Below, piece by piece: positions 1 through 8,976 of a DNA stretch of 64,000 bases (within the stretch, counting starts at the first letter, position 1; every line of letters starts with the position of its first letter). The notes under the pieces are model-generated. The model made no database searches, had not been told where the DNA came from, and saw nothing but the letters and a program-made list of their open reading frames with translations. The DNA lies in assembly GCF_900169165.1 (NCBI RefSeq), contig NZ_FXYY01000008.1, forward strand, positions 93,666 through 157,665. The letters are read 5' to 3'. The stretch is from Brevibacterium linens ATCC 9172 (GTDB taxonomy: Bacteria > Actinomycetota > Actinomycetes > Actinomycetales > Brevibacteriaceae). Both the position numbers and the translations under genes were made by a program.

Positions 1-2130
1 CAGGTGGTGGTGCGCGCCGCAGGCCAAGGTGAGGTTGTTGACGTCGGTCTTTCCGTTCTCCGCCCACGGGACGATATGGTGCGCTTCGCACCAGCCGGGA
101 GGAGTGTCGCACCCGGGGAATGTGCATCCCTGGTCGCGACTGGCGAGGATCGCCAGCTGCTTCTCGGTGGCCAAGCGTCGTTCTGTCGCCAGTGCCATCG
201 ATTTCGCTTTCTCGCCCATGAGGTGGAAGAAGACCGAACCGTTCAGCCCTTCCAGAACCGCGGCGTCGATCGGGAACGGCGCTTCTACCCCGGTCACGGC
301 TTTGCCGGTCTGGTTCGCCACGTCTTCAGCCTTGGCTGTGACGACCAGCGCGTAGGCCGCTCCGGCTTTGATGCGATTCATCTCGATGCTGCCGATCACG
401 CTGGAGAAGCGCTCGTAGATGCGACGGCGCACACTCGGCTGTTCAGCGGCCATGGCCACCAGAGTGCCGTCCTGTTTCACACCGGCTCCCTGCGGGATCT
501 CTCCATTCTCGCCGACCTGCGGAGGATCGAAGTCGAGGGAGGGGTCGAGACAGTCCGAGCGGTCGCCGCGTAGGACTTCCGAGAAGGTGTCCACGATTTC
601 TCTGTCACGATCGGCCCCGCCGACTGCCGTATCGTCACAGCCTTCTTCATCTGACGGTGAGTCAGTCTTGATGCGTGAGGTCAGCAGTCCGTTGAGGATC
701 CCTCCGGTCTCCTCGTCGAGGCGACCTTTGAGGGTCCACGTTCCGTCCTTCGCTTGGCGCAGGTTGACAGCGAAACTGTCCCGGTCCGCTGCTTCCTTCG
801 GTTCCTGACCATCGGGATCGATCCAGCCCAGAATCTCTTCGAAGAGTGTATGGATATCGCAGACGCGAACAGTCTGAGCCTTTTCGACAAGCAGACTTTC
901 AGCCTTGATCTTGTCGTCTTCGGACACGTTCACCGGCAGGTTCTTCAAGCATTTGGAGATGGTCGACGCCTGGTTTGCCGAGAGCACTCCTTCACGGAGG
1001 GCCGCCGCGAGAATCGGAAACTGCGCTTCGATCGATTCCCCGCTGATGCTGGTCCGCTTCCCCAGGCACTCAGCGAGCTGAGTGCGGCGGTGGGCCTCGT
1101 GTGCGGACAGGTTCAGGCGATGTTGGACCAGCGCCTTCGTCGTCTTCGCGCCGTAGTCGCGGGGCGTGCCGACACGATCGAACACGGAGAGCGTCACGAT
1201 CGACAGGGATTCTGTCAGACGGTTCAAGGTCTCAAGACCGTCGAGAAGAGTCACCGCGTCATCCGGCCCCATGGGGCGGGTGAAGTCGTGCAGTCCATCG
1301 AGCAGGCTCTGCAGAGCGCAGATGCTTTCCGTGACTTCTGGGGCTGCGTGCTTCAGGTCTGACCAGCGAAATTCGTCGAGCAGGGGATGCGCGTCAGCTT
1401 CGGAGTCATAGCGTTCGGCGAGAGCCTTGTGTCGCTCAGTGCGTTCCGCCTCAGCGATACGTTCAGCTTCTTCTTGCGCTCGCTTCTTCGCCTCGTACCG
1501 TTCAACACGGGCGTTCCACTCCGCTCTTTCCCGTGCGAGCTCTTCGTCCTCTGCACGAGCCTGCGGGTTCTTCCGCAGGAATTCCTCACGCTCCGCAGCT
1601 TTCTGCGCCTCGCGTTCCTCGCGCTTCGCCTTCATCCACGCGCTTTGGCGTGCTTCGATCTCTTTGATACATTCCTGAACTTCTGCCTCGGTCTCCGGCA
1701 TCGTCGTCCGACTCGTCCAGAGCCCCTGACCGGCGCGGATATCGCCGCCCGGGAGAGGAAGAACCTCTGCATCGGCCTCAACAGCGGCCGGTTCGCTGCC
1801 ACCTTGGACAGCTGCGACTCCCTCGACGGCCGCGACGCCGTCGTCGGCCGTGCCCACTTCGGCACCGTCCTCGCAGTCGGCCAGGTTGTCGGCGATCCCG
1901 TCGAACCTGTCGGCAAGCGGATGACCGGTCAGATCGAATCCGGCCTCAGCGAGCAGCTCCCGATAGGTCGACCTGGAGGAGCCGCTGTCGGCAGACCGGA
2001 CAGAAGAGCCAGCTGCAGTTGGAGGGAGGCCACTGGGCGGTGAACCTTGAGGGGGTGGTGGTGCCTGCGAAGCCTTTCCTGCATCGCGGTCGCTGTGCTC
2101 GTCGTACCTTCGGTCGGGGATGAGAGCCAT
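1..2130 (-). CDS. DUF222/HNH endonuclease family protein, C-terminus cut by window edge
   Basis: The frame is open from an ATG at 2130 to base 1 (710 codons) and runs off the window, so only the extreme C-terminus is missing. The first ~130 residues are acidic and Pro/Ser-rich. Residues ~135-215 are rich in Lys, Glu and Arg and look like a coiled coil. The middle has the layout of DUF222 (13E12-type) proteins. The last ~45 visible residues form an HNH centre: CTFPGC, then CEAHHIVPW, then NNLTLACGAHH. Such two-domain proteins are abundant and multicopy in Actinobacteria; their biological role is unproven. The ribosome binding site is poor (an A-rich stretch just before ATG), so the start is less certain than the family. 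Confidence 0.88.
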   Translation of the reverse strand, partial: MALIPDRRYDEHSDRDAGKASQAPPPPQGSPPSGLPPTAAGSSVRSADSGSSRSTYRELLAEAGFDLTGHPLADRFDGIADNLADCEDGAEVGTADDGVAAVEGVAAVQGGSEPAAVEADAEVLPLPGGDIRAGQGLWTSRTTMPETEAEVQECIKEIEARQSAWMKAKREEREAQKAAEREEFLRKNPQARAEDEELARERAEWNARVERYEAKKRAQEEAERIAEAERTERHKALAERYDSEADAHPLLDEFRWSDLKHAAPEVTESICALQSLLDGLHDFTRPMGPDDAVTLLDGLETLNRLTESLSIVTLSVFDRVGTPRDYGAKTTKALVQHRLNLSAHEAHRRTQLAECLGKRTSISGESIEAQFPILAAALREGVLSANQASTISKCLKNLPVNVSEDDKIKAESLLVEKAQTVRVCDIHTLFEEILGWIDPDGQEPKEAADRDSFAVNLRQAKDGTWTLKGRLDEETGGILNGLLTSRIKTDSPSDEEGCDDTAVGGADRDREIVDTFSEVLRGDRSDCLDPSLDFDPPQVGENGEIPQGAGVKQDGTLVAMAAEQPSVRRRIYERFSSVIGSIEMNRIKAGAAYALVVTAKAEDVANQTGKAVTGVEAPFPIDAAVLEGLNGSVFFHLMGEKAKSMALATERRLATEKQLAILASRDQGCTFPGCDTPPGWCEAHHIVPWAENGKTDVNNLTLACGAHHHL

Positions 2131-2574
2131 TTTCTCTGTGTCCGTTCATCATCGTTGATGCCTTCGGCTTGCCCTTATTCTAATTCGTCAATCGAACAGA
2201 GTCCATAGTTTTGTGCGATTTTATTGAGTCAATTTTCTTTTCGTTCTATTGTGTACGATTTCTGCTGGTCAGATCGAGATTGCGCCCGGAGCGCGATGGT
2301 TGACCATGATCGCCGGCGACGGTCAGACGAGAAGCCTCTCGTAGTTCGTGCCGACGAAGTGGACCAAGACTACTTCTCGCCACTGACGTGAGCGCGCAGA
2401 GCCAGCACCCCGCCGTACGCAAGCGCGCAGAGCCAGCACCCCGCCGTACGCGAGCGCGCAGGACCAGCGCCCCACCACAGTCGCGCAGGAAGAATTCGCA
2501 TCCCGCCGCACTCAAGCGCGCACAACCACTGCCCCACCGCAGCTGCGAACGCCCGCTCCGGCTCGCAGCCCCAG
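2131..2574. other. Intergenic region: AT-rich leader plus minisatellite
   Basis: No convincing gene. Bases ~2160-2265 are clearly AT-rich against a high-GC background and sit directly upstream of the minus-strand DUF222/HNH gene, so they probably hold its promoter. The remainder is dominated by a 31-bp tandem repeat. An open frame can be read through the repeat on the minus strand, but it is repetitive, Arg-rich and lacks a ribosome binding site. Confidence 0.6.
2390..2544. repeat. 31-bp tandem repeat, five units
   Basis: Five consecutive 31-bp units start at 2390, 2421, 2452, 2483 and 2514. Units 1 and 2 differ only at the first base. Units 3 to 5 are degenerate but keep phase, with GAGCGCGCAG-like and CCCCGCCGTACGC-like halves. 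A decayed sixth unit follows. There are no unique spacers, so this is a minisatellite and not a CRISPR array. Confidence 0.85.
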
Positions 2575-3234
2575 TCAGCTCTTCATGTGAACCCGTTGCC
2601 CCTCGGGGCCGAAGAGACTGAGATATTCGACGCCATCGTCGTCGGCTCCCCCGAACCAATGCGGAGTCCGAGTATCGAATTCGGCGGCCTCACCTGCGCT
2701 GAGGATCATCGTCCGATCACCGAGGATGAGAGTGAGCCGACCGCGGATCACATACACCCATTCGAATCCCGGGTGGGTTTTCAACGCACCGAGCTTCGGC
2801 GTCTGCCGCCCGTCGACGATGTGCTTGAAGGCCTGCACACCGATCGCTCCGCGACTGAGCGGCAGGATGGTCTGGTCATGGAACTTCCGCGGCGAGATAT
2901 GTATGCGCGGATCCCCGATCGGCGGGGTTCCCACAAGTTCATCGAGCGGGAGGCCGTAGACCCCGGCCAGCGGCAGCAGCAGCTCCAAGCTCGGCTTGCG
3001 CTTCCCGGATTCCAGCCGCGACAGCGTACTCGTCGACATTCCGGCCAGCTCGGCCACCTCATCGAGGGTGCGGTTCTGCTCCTGTCGCAGACTCCGCAGC
3101 CGGGCGCCGACGCCGGCCAACGACTGCCTGATGGCTTCCTGCGCCTCGACCGGGGTGGCTCCGTCAGCAAGCATCCCCGACATTCGATCCGTCGAATGGG
3201 CAGCGCTCTGCGCCGACTCCCTTGAATCTTCCAT
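2575..3234 (-). CDS. XRE-family transcriptional regulator with C-terminal cupin sensor domain
   Basis: 219 residues from the ATG at 3234, which has GAGGG just upstream; a longer frame to 3357 lacks support. Residues ~33-88 are a helix-turn-helix of the XRE type (RTLDEVAELAGMSTSTLSRL). Residues ~125-215 form a cupin_2 barrel, including HPGFEWVYVIRG and GEAAEF. This is the HTH-cupin architecture of small-molecule-responsive regulators. It is divergent from the flavin oxidoreductase gene at 3397, with 162 bp between the two start codons. Such pairs usually mean that the regulator controls the enzyme and itself, but no operator was identified. The ligand is unknown. Confidence 0.9.
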   Translation of the reverse strand: MEDSRESAQSAAHSTDRMSGMLADGATPVEAQEAIRQSLAGVGARLRSLRQEQNRTLDEVAELAGMSTSTLSRLESGKRKPSLELLLPLAGVYGLPLDELVGTPPIGDPRIHISPRKFHDQTILPLSRGAIGVQAFKHIVDGRQTPKLGALKTHPGFEWVYVIRGRLTLILGDRTMILSAGEAAEFDTRTPHWFGGADDDGVEYLSLFGPEGQRVHMKS

Positions 3235-3396
3235 GCCCTCAGCATGACAGAATTTGCTGTTTCTGCAAATGTATTTGCGGATTCGCACGCACAAGGAGCA
3301 CACTCGAATCGACGCCGAGGATCCCACCGGTCCAGCACCGGCACCCCACAGAAGCACCGCCCACGTTCCGACCGCTCATCCGCACACAGGAGAATC

Positions 3397-4481
3397 ATGA
3401 CTGCCCCATCCATCCCGAGAGCTCACGGCCTTCCGCCTCAGCAGGGTCACAACCTTCCGCACCAGAGGGGTCACGCACTTCCTCATCCGAGACCTTCGCT
3501 TCATCCGCCGAATCCGCGCAGACCAGCGTCGATGTTGCCATCATCGGCGGTGGCGCAGGAGGCCTCGCCGCATCCATCGCCTTGGCTCGTTCGCTGCGAT
3601 CCGTCGTCGTCATCGATGCCGGCCAACTGCGCAATTCGCCGAGCCCGCACGCACACAACGTCCTCGGCCACGAAGGCATCAGGCCCCAGGATCTCGTGGC
3701 GAAAGGCCGCGCCGAGGCCGCGGAATACGGCGTCGCTTTCATCGATGCGACTGTGCAGCAAGCGCGCACGATCGATTCGGACCCCAACCTCGCCGAGGAG
3801 GCTCCGCGGCATCGATTCGAACTGACCACCTCGGCGGGGGTCGATGTCAGGGCCCGCCGCATCATCATCGCGACCGGTCTCAGTGACGAACTTCCGGACA
3901 TCCCGGGTCTGGCCGAGGGGTGGGGCGACACCGTCCTGCACTGCCCCTACTGCCACGGCTACGAAGTGCGCGGGCAGCGCATCGGAGTCATCGGCACGAC
4001 GGCCATGTCGTACCACCAGGCGATGTTGTTCTCCCAGCTCAGCGACCATGTCAGCTTCATCCGACACGCCGCTCCCGCTCCCGATTCCGAGCAAGCGGCA
4101 ATGCTCGAGACGCTCGGCATCGAGTACATCGATTCCACCGTCACCGAGGTGGCCCGCACCGACTCCGACACCGTCGTTTCGCTGACGGCCGACGAATCCG
4201 CGGACGGCGCAAGCGCTCGCACCTTCGACGCGCTGGCCGTCGGTGCCTATGCGCGGGCGAACGCCGAGCTGTTCTCCCAGCTCGGCGGCGACGTCGTTGC
4301 CCACCCGAGCGGGATGGGCACCTATATTCCCACGCAGATGGCCGGACAGACCGACGTGCCCGGCGTCTGGGCGGTCGGCAACAGCGCCGACGTGTCAGCG
4401 ATGGTCGTGGCCAGCACCGCCAGCGGCGTGCTTGCCGGCGCCCATATCAACGCCGACCTGATCATGGAGCGGCTCGGCTGA
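3397..4481 (+). CDS. Thioredoxin-reductase-like FAD/NAD(P) oxidoreductase with apparent frameshift near the start
   Basis: A strong ribosome binding site (CACAGGAGAATC) precedes ATG 3397, but this ATG lies in a different frame from the enzyme. The enzyme frame shows an FAD fold (VDVAIIGGGAGG) ~45 codons in, a redox CxxC (HCPYCHGYEV) near residue 181, and a C-terminal FAD motif (VWAVGNSADVS), as in thioredoxin-reductase-like proteins of ~310-330 residues. No ATG, GTG, CTG or TTG lies in the enzyme frame between TTG 3222, which is inside the divergent regulator's start region, and the FAD motif. One extra C in the C4 run at 3404-3407 would restore a continuous protein of ~361 residues. This is either an assembly error or a real frameshift. 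The Ser/Ala-rich N-terminus is atypical. Confidence 0.75.
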
Positions 4482-4483
4482 GC

Positions 4484-4580
4484 CACGTACGCAAGAGCCG
4501 GAGCCGCTGCCGCTGCCGCTGCCGCTGAGGCACGTACGCAACAGCCGCTGCCGCTGAGTGAAGCACGCAGCGGCCGTTGC
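4484..4580. terminator. Repeat-rich convergent gene end with long hairpin
   Basis: The region lies between two convergent genes, so one hairpin could serve both. CACGTACGCAA occurs at 4484 and 4531, separated by GCCGCT hexamer repeats. Arms GCAAC-N2-CCGCTG (from 4538) and CAGCGG-N2-GTTGC (to 4580) can pair. There is no clear U-tract, so terminator function is an inference. Confidence 0.45.
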
Positions 4581-4590
4581 CGTCGAGCCC

Positions 4591-4986
4591 TCAGTGCGCG
4601 GCTTTGACGCACAGCACCGGAGCTGTTGCGTCGAGAATGACCTTCTGAATAGTCGACCCGAGCAGGAACTTTCCAACCGGGGTGCGCTTCCGGGTTCCGA
4701 GCACGATCAGCTCGGCCCCCACCTCGGTGGCGGTGTCGAGGATCTGCTCGGCGGGGTCGTATTCGCTGCCCGACGTCAGCACGCGAAACTCGACGTCCGC
4801 CCGGGTCAGGTAGTCATTGACAGACCTGAGTTCCCCTTCGCCGAGGCGGTAGGAGTCGTTGCGCTGAGCCGATCGTGACGCGTTGACGACGACGAGCTCC
4901 TTCCCGTCCTTCTTCGCCTGCGCGATGCCGGCATCGAGAGCAGCGTGTCCGGCGGGATTGTTGACATAACCGACGAGTACTGTCAT
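4591..4986 (-). CDS. Universal stress protein (UspA family)
   Basis: 131 residues, a usual single-domain Usp length. It opens MTVLVGYVNN and carries the ATP-binding signature of the family near the C-terminus: GTRKRTPVGKFLLGS, that is G-x2-G-x9-G-S with the first pair relaxed. The last strand PVLCVKA is typical. The ribosome binding site AAGGTG lies 4-5 bases before ATG 4986. The protein is soluble and cytoplasmic. It follows the amino-acid permease gene in the same direction after 279 bp of repeat DNA, so co-transcription is uncertain. Family members act in stress survival; the specific role here is unknown. Confidence 0.92.
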   Translation of the reverse strand: MTVLVGYVNNPAGHAALDAGIAQAKKDGKELVVVNASRSAQRNDSYRLGEGELRSVNDYLTRADVEFRVLTSGSEYDPAEQILDTATEVGAELIVLGTRKRTPVGKFLLGSTIQKVILDATAPVLCVKAAH

Positions 4987-5134
4987 TTTTCACCTTCATT
5001 GGATTGAGCTGTACAGATCCGAGTGCGCAGGTCGGGAACCCGCCGTTCAAGCATATCGAGCGGTACGGACATGGTTCGGTGGGTGATCCCGAGCGCACCG
5101 GAGCTGCGGTGCACGTCCACGCGAGACGGCGGGG

Positions 5135-5262
5135 CCGCCTCGGCGAGAGAACGCACCGCCTCGGCGAGAGAACGCACCGCCTCGGCGAAGAACGGCACCG
5201 CCGTTCCCAGGGAAGAACGGCACCGTTCCCGGGAGGGACGGCACCGCCTCGGCGAGAGGATG
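5135..5262. repeat. 21-bp tandem repeats containing the CCGCCTCGGCGA motif
   Basis: Three head-to-tail 21-bp units start at 5137, 5158 and 5179 (GCCTCGGCGAGAGAACGCAC and variants). Two ~21-22-bp units built on GTTCCC-x-GGGA-x-ACGGCACC follow, and then a further CCGCCTCGGCGA copy near 5250. They fill most of the gap between the permease stop and the usp start. Confidence 0.85.
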
Positions 5263-5265
5263 AGG

Positions 5266-6699
5266 TCACGTCAGCTCTTCGGGATTGCGGAATCGGGTGC
5301 TCGTGCCCTTCGTCGAACGGTTCCAGAACCAGGTCACAGCCCACAGGACGACACCGATGCCGACGAGCGCCGCTGCGATCTGATACTGGATGAGCTCATC
5401 GAGACGGACCCACGGACCGACGAGGAACACGCAGCTGATGACACCGATCCACGGCAGAACCGTCGGCGCTGTGAAGTGCTCGGCATTGCCGGACTTGTCC
5501 TTGCGCAGGATGAGCACCGCAACGTTGACGACGGCGAACACGGCCAACAGCAGCAGCGAGGTGGTTCCGCCCAGGGACGCGGTCACCGTCTCGGGCAGGA
5601 TCGAGGTCACGAAGAAGATGAGCGCGAAGCCGATCAGCGTCGTGAAGATGATCAACACCCACGGTGACCGGCGTCCGGCCAGTACCTTCGCGAACACGGG
5701 AGGGAGCACGTTCTGCTTGGCCATACCGTAGAGCAGACGGCTGGCCATGAGCATATTGATCAGCGCCGAATTCGCGACGGCGAACATCGTCATGAACGGG
5801 AAGATCGTATCGATCGGCAGACCTGGAGCGCCTTCGCGGACGACCTCGAGAAGCGGTGTCTCGCTCTCGGCGAGCACGCCGATGGGCACGGCCGCGACGG
5901 TGACGAGGGAGACGAGAACGTAGATGATGCCGGTGATCGTCAGACCCGAGAGCATGATCTTCGGGAAGATCCGCGGGTCCTTCGTCTCCTCGACCATGTT
6001 CACCGAATCCTCGAAGCCGACCATGGAGAAGAAGGCGAGCGCAGTGGCGCCGGTGACCGCGAGGAAGACGCTCTTGTCGCCTTCGGTCTCGAAGATCATC
6101 ACGCGTGAGAAATCGGCATCGCCCGCCCCGAGGGCGAAGAACCCGACGACGATGACCAGCAGCAGACCGCTCAGCTCGATGAGAGTGAGGACGACGTTGA
6201 ACCAGACGCTCTCCCCGACTCCGCGGAGGTTGATCAGCGCGATGAGGGTGAGGAACGCCAGCGCGATCCACATCACCCCTGTGCCGGAGACGTCCCAACC
6301 GAAGCCGGCCACGAGGTTCGCGGCGAAGACGTTCGACGCCGTCGACGCCGAGGTGATTCCGGAGCTGAGCACGGCGAAGGCGACGAGGAACGTCACGAAG
6401 TGGACCCCGAACGCCTTGTGCGTGTACAGCGCGGCACCCGCGGCCTGCGGGTACTTCGTCACGAGCTCCATATAGGAGAACGCGGTGATCAGCGCGATGA
6501 AGAAGGCGAGGATCACCGGTGCCCAACCGGCACCGCCGACCTGCCCTGCCACCTTGCCGGTCAGAGCATAGACGCCGGTTCCGAGAATGTCACCGACGAT
6601 GAACAGAAGCAGCAGCTTCGGCCCCATGACTCGCTTGAGAGTCTCGGGCTGGTGGCCGTCACCGGGGTCGATCGTCGTCGTGAGTTCGTTGTCGCTCAC
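5266..6699 (-). CDS. APC-superfamily amino acid permease
   Basis: 477 residues from GTG 6699, chosen because GGAGGAATC precedes it; the longer frame to 6756 begins with an Arg-rich stretch without a ribosome binding site. About 12 hydrophobic segments span residues ~25-460. The first helix carries the APC-type GDILGTGVYALTG unwound-helix glycine motif, and MVGFEDSVNMVEETKDP matches the loop after TM6. It is a secondary transporter, presumably a cation or proton symporter of amino acids, in the cytoplasmic membrane. It lies downstream of the amidotransferase and dipeptidase genes in the same direction, which suits uptake of amino acids or peptide breakdown products. The substrate cannot be read from the sequence. 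Confidence 0.9.
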   Translation of the reverse strand: MSDNELTTTIDPGDGHQPETLKRVMGPKLLLLFIVGDILGTGVYALTGKVAGQVGGAGWAPVILAFFIALITAFSYMELVTKYPQAAGAALYTHKAFGVHFVTFLVAFAVLSSGITSASTASNVFAANLVAGFGWDVSGTGVMWIALAFLTLIALINLRGVGESVWFNVVLTLIELSGLLLVIVVGFFALGAGDADFSRVMIFETEGDKSVFLAVTGATALAFFSMVGFEDSVNMVEETKDPRIFPKIMLSGLTITGIIYVLVSLVTVAAVPIGVLAESETPLLEVVREGAPGLPIDTIFPFMTMFAVANSALINMLMASRLLYGMAKQNVLPPVFAKVLAGRRSPWVLIIFTTLIGFALIFFVTSILPETVTASLGGTTSLLLLAVFAVVNVAVLILRKDKSGNAEHFTAPTVLPWIGVISCVFLVGPWVRLDELIQYQIAAALVGIGVVLWAVTWFWNRSTKGTSTRFRNPEELT

Positions 6700-6825
6700 G
6701 ATTCCTCCGTGTCCGATGCGGCGCCTGTCCCGTCCGATACGGCGGCTGTCCCGCATACCTGGCAGCCCTGACTGTGGTCAGAGCCTCGCCGATTATGCCT
6801 GAGACGAGGCCCTCAGGCACATCCT

Positions 6826-7527
6826 TCAGCCTCGGACCACTGCGAGAAACGCCGAGAACAGAGCCTGCGAGTCACGTTCGCTCTCGGGCCCGAGCTCCAT
6901 CGCTTCTTCCAACAGGGTATCTTTATCGAACCCCAATGTCTGCAGTTTCTCCGCGTCCCAGCGCTCGATGTTCGCCCGCGTCGACTCCGGATGGAACTGT
7001 GTCCCCCACGCCCGGCCCACTCGGAACGCCTGGAATTCACACGCTGCGCTCGTCGCCAGCAGGGTCGCCTCCTCGGGGAGTGCCACGATCCGATCGACAT
7101 GGCTTTCGACGAACGACGTCCGTGGCCGGATCGCAGAGAACACCGGGTCCGCGGCCGCGTCGGCGGTGGTGTCGATCCGCGTGTATCCCTTCTCCGGCGC
7201 CCCGGTCCGAGCACGCACATCACCCCCGATGACGTGCGCGATGAGCTGCCCGCCGAGGCAGATCCCGAACTGCGGCAGGTCTACCTCCAGCGCACGGCGG
7301 ACGAGTGCGGCCTCATCGGCCAACCACGGCGCACGGTCCGTCTCGTCCGGCATGTACCCGCCGCCGAGCATGATGAGCCCGTCATAGGCGTCGAGAGCGG
7401 CGGGCCCGGGCAGGGTGGAGACCCCGCCGATGCGCAGATCGAACTCGACGTTCTCGCTGATCATCCACCGTGTCAGCAGCCCCGGTTGGGATTCGATGTC
7501 ATTGACGATGACGAGCAGCCGCGTCAT
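6826..7527 (-). CDS. Class I glutamine amidotransferase-like protein
   Basis: 233 residues from ATG 7527, which overlaps the stop of the M19 dipeptidase gene (ATGA), so the two are translationally coupled. The class I triad is visible: nucleophile elbow GICLGGQ (Cys near residue 97) and the HPES His/Glu pair near residue 190. Strands such as YDGLIMLGGGYMP fit the flavodoxin-like fold of stand-alone GATase1 proteins. No synthetase partner is nearby. It probably hydrolyses glutamine or a gamma-glutamyl compound. Coupling to a dipeptidase suggests action on gamma-glutamyl peptides, but that is only an inference. Confidence 0.85.
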   Translation of the reverse strand: MTRLLVIVNDIESQPGLLTRWMISENVEFDLRIGGVSTLPGPAALDAYDGLIMLGGGYMPDETDRAPWLADEAALVRRALEVDLPQFGICLGGQLIAHVIGGDVRARTGAPEKGYTRIDTTADAAADPVFSAIRPRTSFVESHVDRIVALPEEATLLATSAACEFQAFRVGRAWGTQFHPESTRANIERWDAEKLQTLGFDKDTLLEEAMELGPESERDSQALFSAFLAVVRG

Positions 7528-8759
7528 GATTCCGCACCCGCCGAGGCGGCCGGGCCGTTGCCTGCGGAAGCGGCGTGGTCTGCATGACCGCCGCTGCCGA
7601 CGCCGCCGTCCCCCGCCGAGGCGGCCGGGTCGGCGGCCACGGACGGTGCGTCGTCTGCATAGCCGAGGAATGCCGTGTACGCGTCCTCGTGCGCGTCGAG
7701 GACGCGCATCGCATTGTCGAAGCCGATCTTGCGCAGGTCGGACTGCGACCATCCGCGCGAAGCGAGCTCAGCGAACAGGGTCGGGTACTGGCCAGCGTCC
7801 CCGAGTCCGGTCGGCAGCTCATCGACTCCGCAGATGTCACCGCCGAGTCCGATGTGGTCGATGCCGATCCGCTCGCGTACGTAATCGCAGTGGTCGGCGA
7901 CCTGGGCCACGGTCACCTCGGGGGCGGTTCCCTGCTCTCCGGCGTCGCCCCATTCGCGGCGAGCGTTCGAGACGAACGACGGCACGAAGGTCATCATCGC
8001 CACTCCCCCGTTGCCGGGCACGCGGTCGAGGACGTCGTCGGGGATGTTGCGCGGGTGCGGGTTGAGCCCGAACGCGCAGGAGTGGGTGAAGAGCACCGGC
8101 AGGGTGCTCTGGTCCAGCGACTGGTGCATGACGGTGGGCGCGACGTGGGAGAGGTCGAGGATCATGCCGATCCGGTTCATCTCCGCGACGACCTCACGGC
8201 CGAAGGCGCTCAAGCCTCCATGGACCGGTTCGTCCGTGGCCGAGTCTGCCCAGGAATGAGTGGTCGACCAGGTCAGAGTCATATAGCGGGCCCCGGCGCG
8301 GGCGAAGGACCGCAGCACGGCCAGGGACTCGTCGATCTGCTGACCGCCCTCGACTCCCATGAGGGAGGCGACCTTGCCGGCGGTGCGGGCGGCACGGACA
8401 TCGGCGGCAGTGCGGGCGAAGGCGAGTCGTTCGGGGTAGGCGGTGACGACGCGCTGGACCGCGTCGATCTGCTCCCATGTGGCCTTGACGGCATCAGGAC
8501 CGGTGATCGAGGAATGGACGTAGACGGACCAGTACTGCGCAGCCACGTGTCCGGCCGCCAGCTGGTCCATCGTGGTGAACGGCGAGACGGCCGGGTCATT
8601 GAGCCCCTCGACGCTGTAGTCGCGTTCCTCGCGCAGGTACCAGGCGAGGTCGTTGTGGCCGTCGAAGACGTCGACGGCAGGGGCGGATGCTGCTGCTGCC
8701 GATTCGGCGTTGGGTGCGGATTCGGTGGCGAGCGCCGATTCAGTGCTAGGTGCAGTCAT
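7524..8759 (-). CDS. Membrane dipeptidase (peptidase M19, renal dipeptidase family)
   Basis: 411 residues. Zinc-site motifs of M19 are visible: DGHNDLAWYL near residue 34, GVEGGQQ, LDLSHV and FTHSCAF further on. M19 enzymes cleave dipeptides, including those with a C-terminal D-residue, which suits the adjacent LD-carboxypeptidase and peptide ABC genes. The protein has a non-conserved Ala-rich start (residues 1-28) and a Gly/Ala-rich tail (last ~45 residues) encoded by DNA that contains two near-copies of the recurrent CCGCCTCGGCGA motif (7548 and 7614). Start ATG 8759 was kept although its ribosome binding site is weak. No signal peptide is seen, so the enzyme is probably cytoplasmic. Confidence 0.92.
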   Translation of the reverse strand: MTAPSTESALATESAPNAESAAAASAPAVDVFDGHNDLAWYLREERDYSVEGLNDPAVSPFTTMDQLAAGHVAAQYWSVYVHSSITGPDAVKATWEQIDAVQRVVTAYPERLAFARTAADVRAARTAGKVASLMGVEGGQQIDESLAVLRSFARAGARYMTLTWSTTHSWADSATDEPVHGGLSAFGREVVAEMNRIGMILDLSHVAPTVMHQSLDQSTLPVLFTHSCAFGLNPHPRNIPDDVLDRVPGNGGVAMMTFVPSFVSNARREWGDAGEQGTAPEVTVAQVADHCDYVRERIGIDHIGLGGDICGVDELPTGLGDAGQYPTLFAELASRGWSQSDLRKIGFDNAMRVLDAHEDAYTAFLGYADDAPSVAADPAASAGDGGVGSGGHADHAASAGNGPAASAGAES

Positions 8760-8976
8760 GGTCGGGTCCTTCCGATCGGGCGGATTGGGTCGGTGCGGGG
8801 GTGGACGGATGCAGGCCGCCGGAGCGGGCGGATGCGAGCTGCCGCGGCGGGCACGTGCAAACTGTCAGGGCCGTCGAGACGGTCGGACCGGACACGGCAT
8901 ACACGGTGCGTGTCTGGAGCGGCACGCCCACGGTGGGGAGGTCGGCCGCCTCGGCGAGGTGGGTTCGATCCGTTCA

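Noticed and set aside
4..2043. Several long plus-strand open frames across the DUF222/HNH gene
   Set aside because: They are antisense shadows; the minus-strand frame is open for 710 codons with clear HNH motifs.
2390..2544. Possible CRISPR array
   Set aside because: Units are contiguous 31-bp repeats with graded decay and no unique spacers; no cas genes nearby.
2246..2659. 137-codon minus-strand open frame through the minisatellite
   Set aside because: Repetitive Arg/Gly-rich product, no ribosome binding site, overlaps the end of the cupin regulator gene; explained by the 31-bp repeats.
3222..3396. TTG 3222 as the real start of the oxidoreductase
   Set aside because: It lies inside the divergent regulator's start codon region, has no ribosome binding site, and the added residues (Cys-rich) do not look like a protein of this family.
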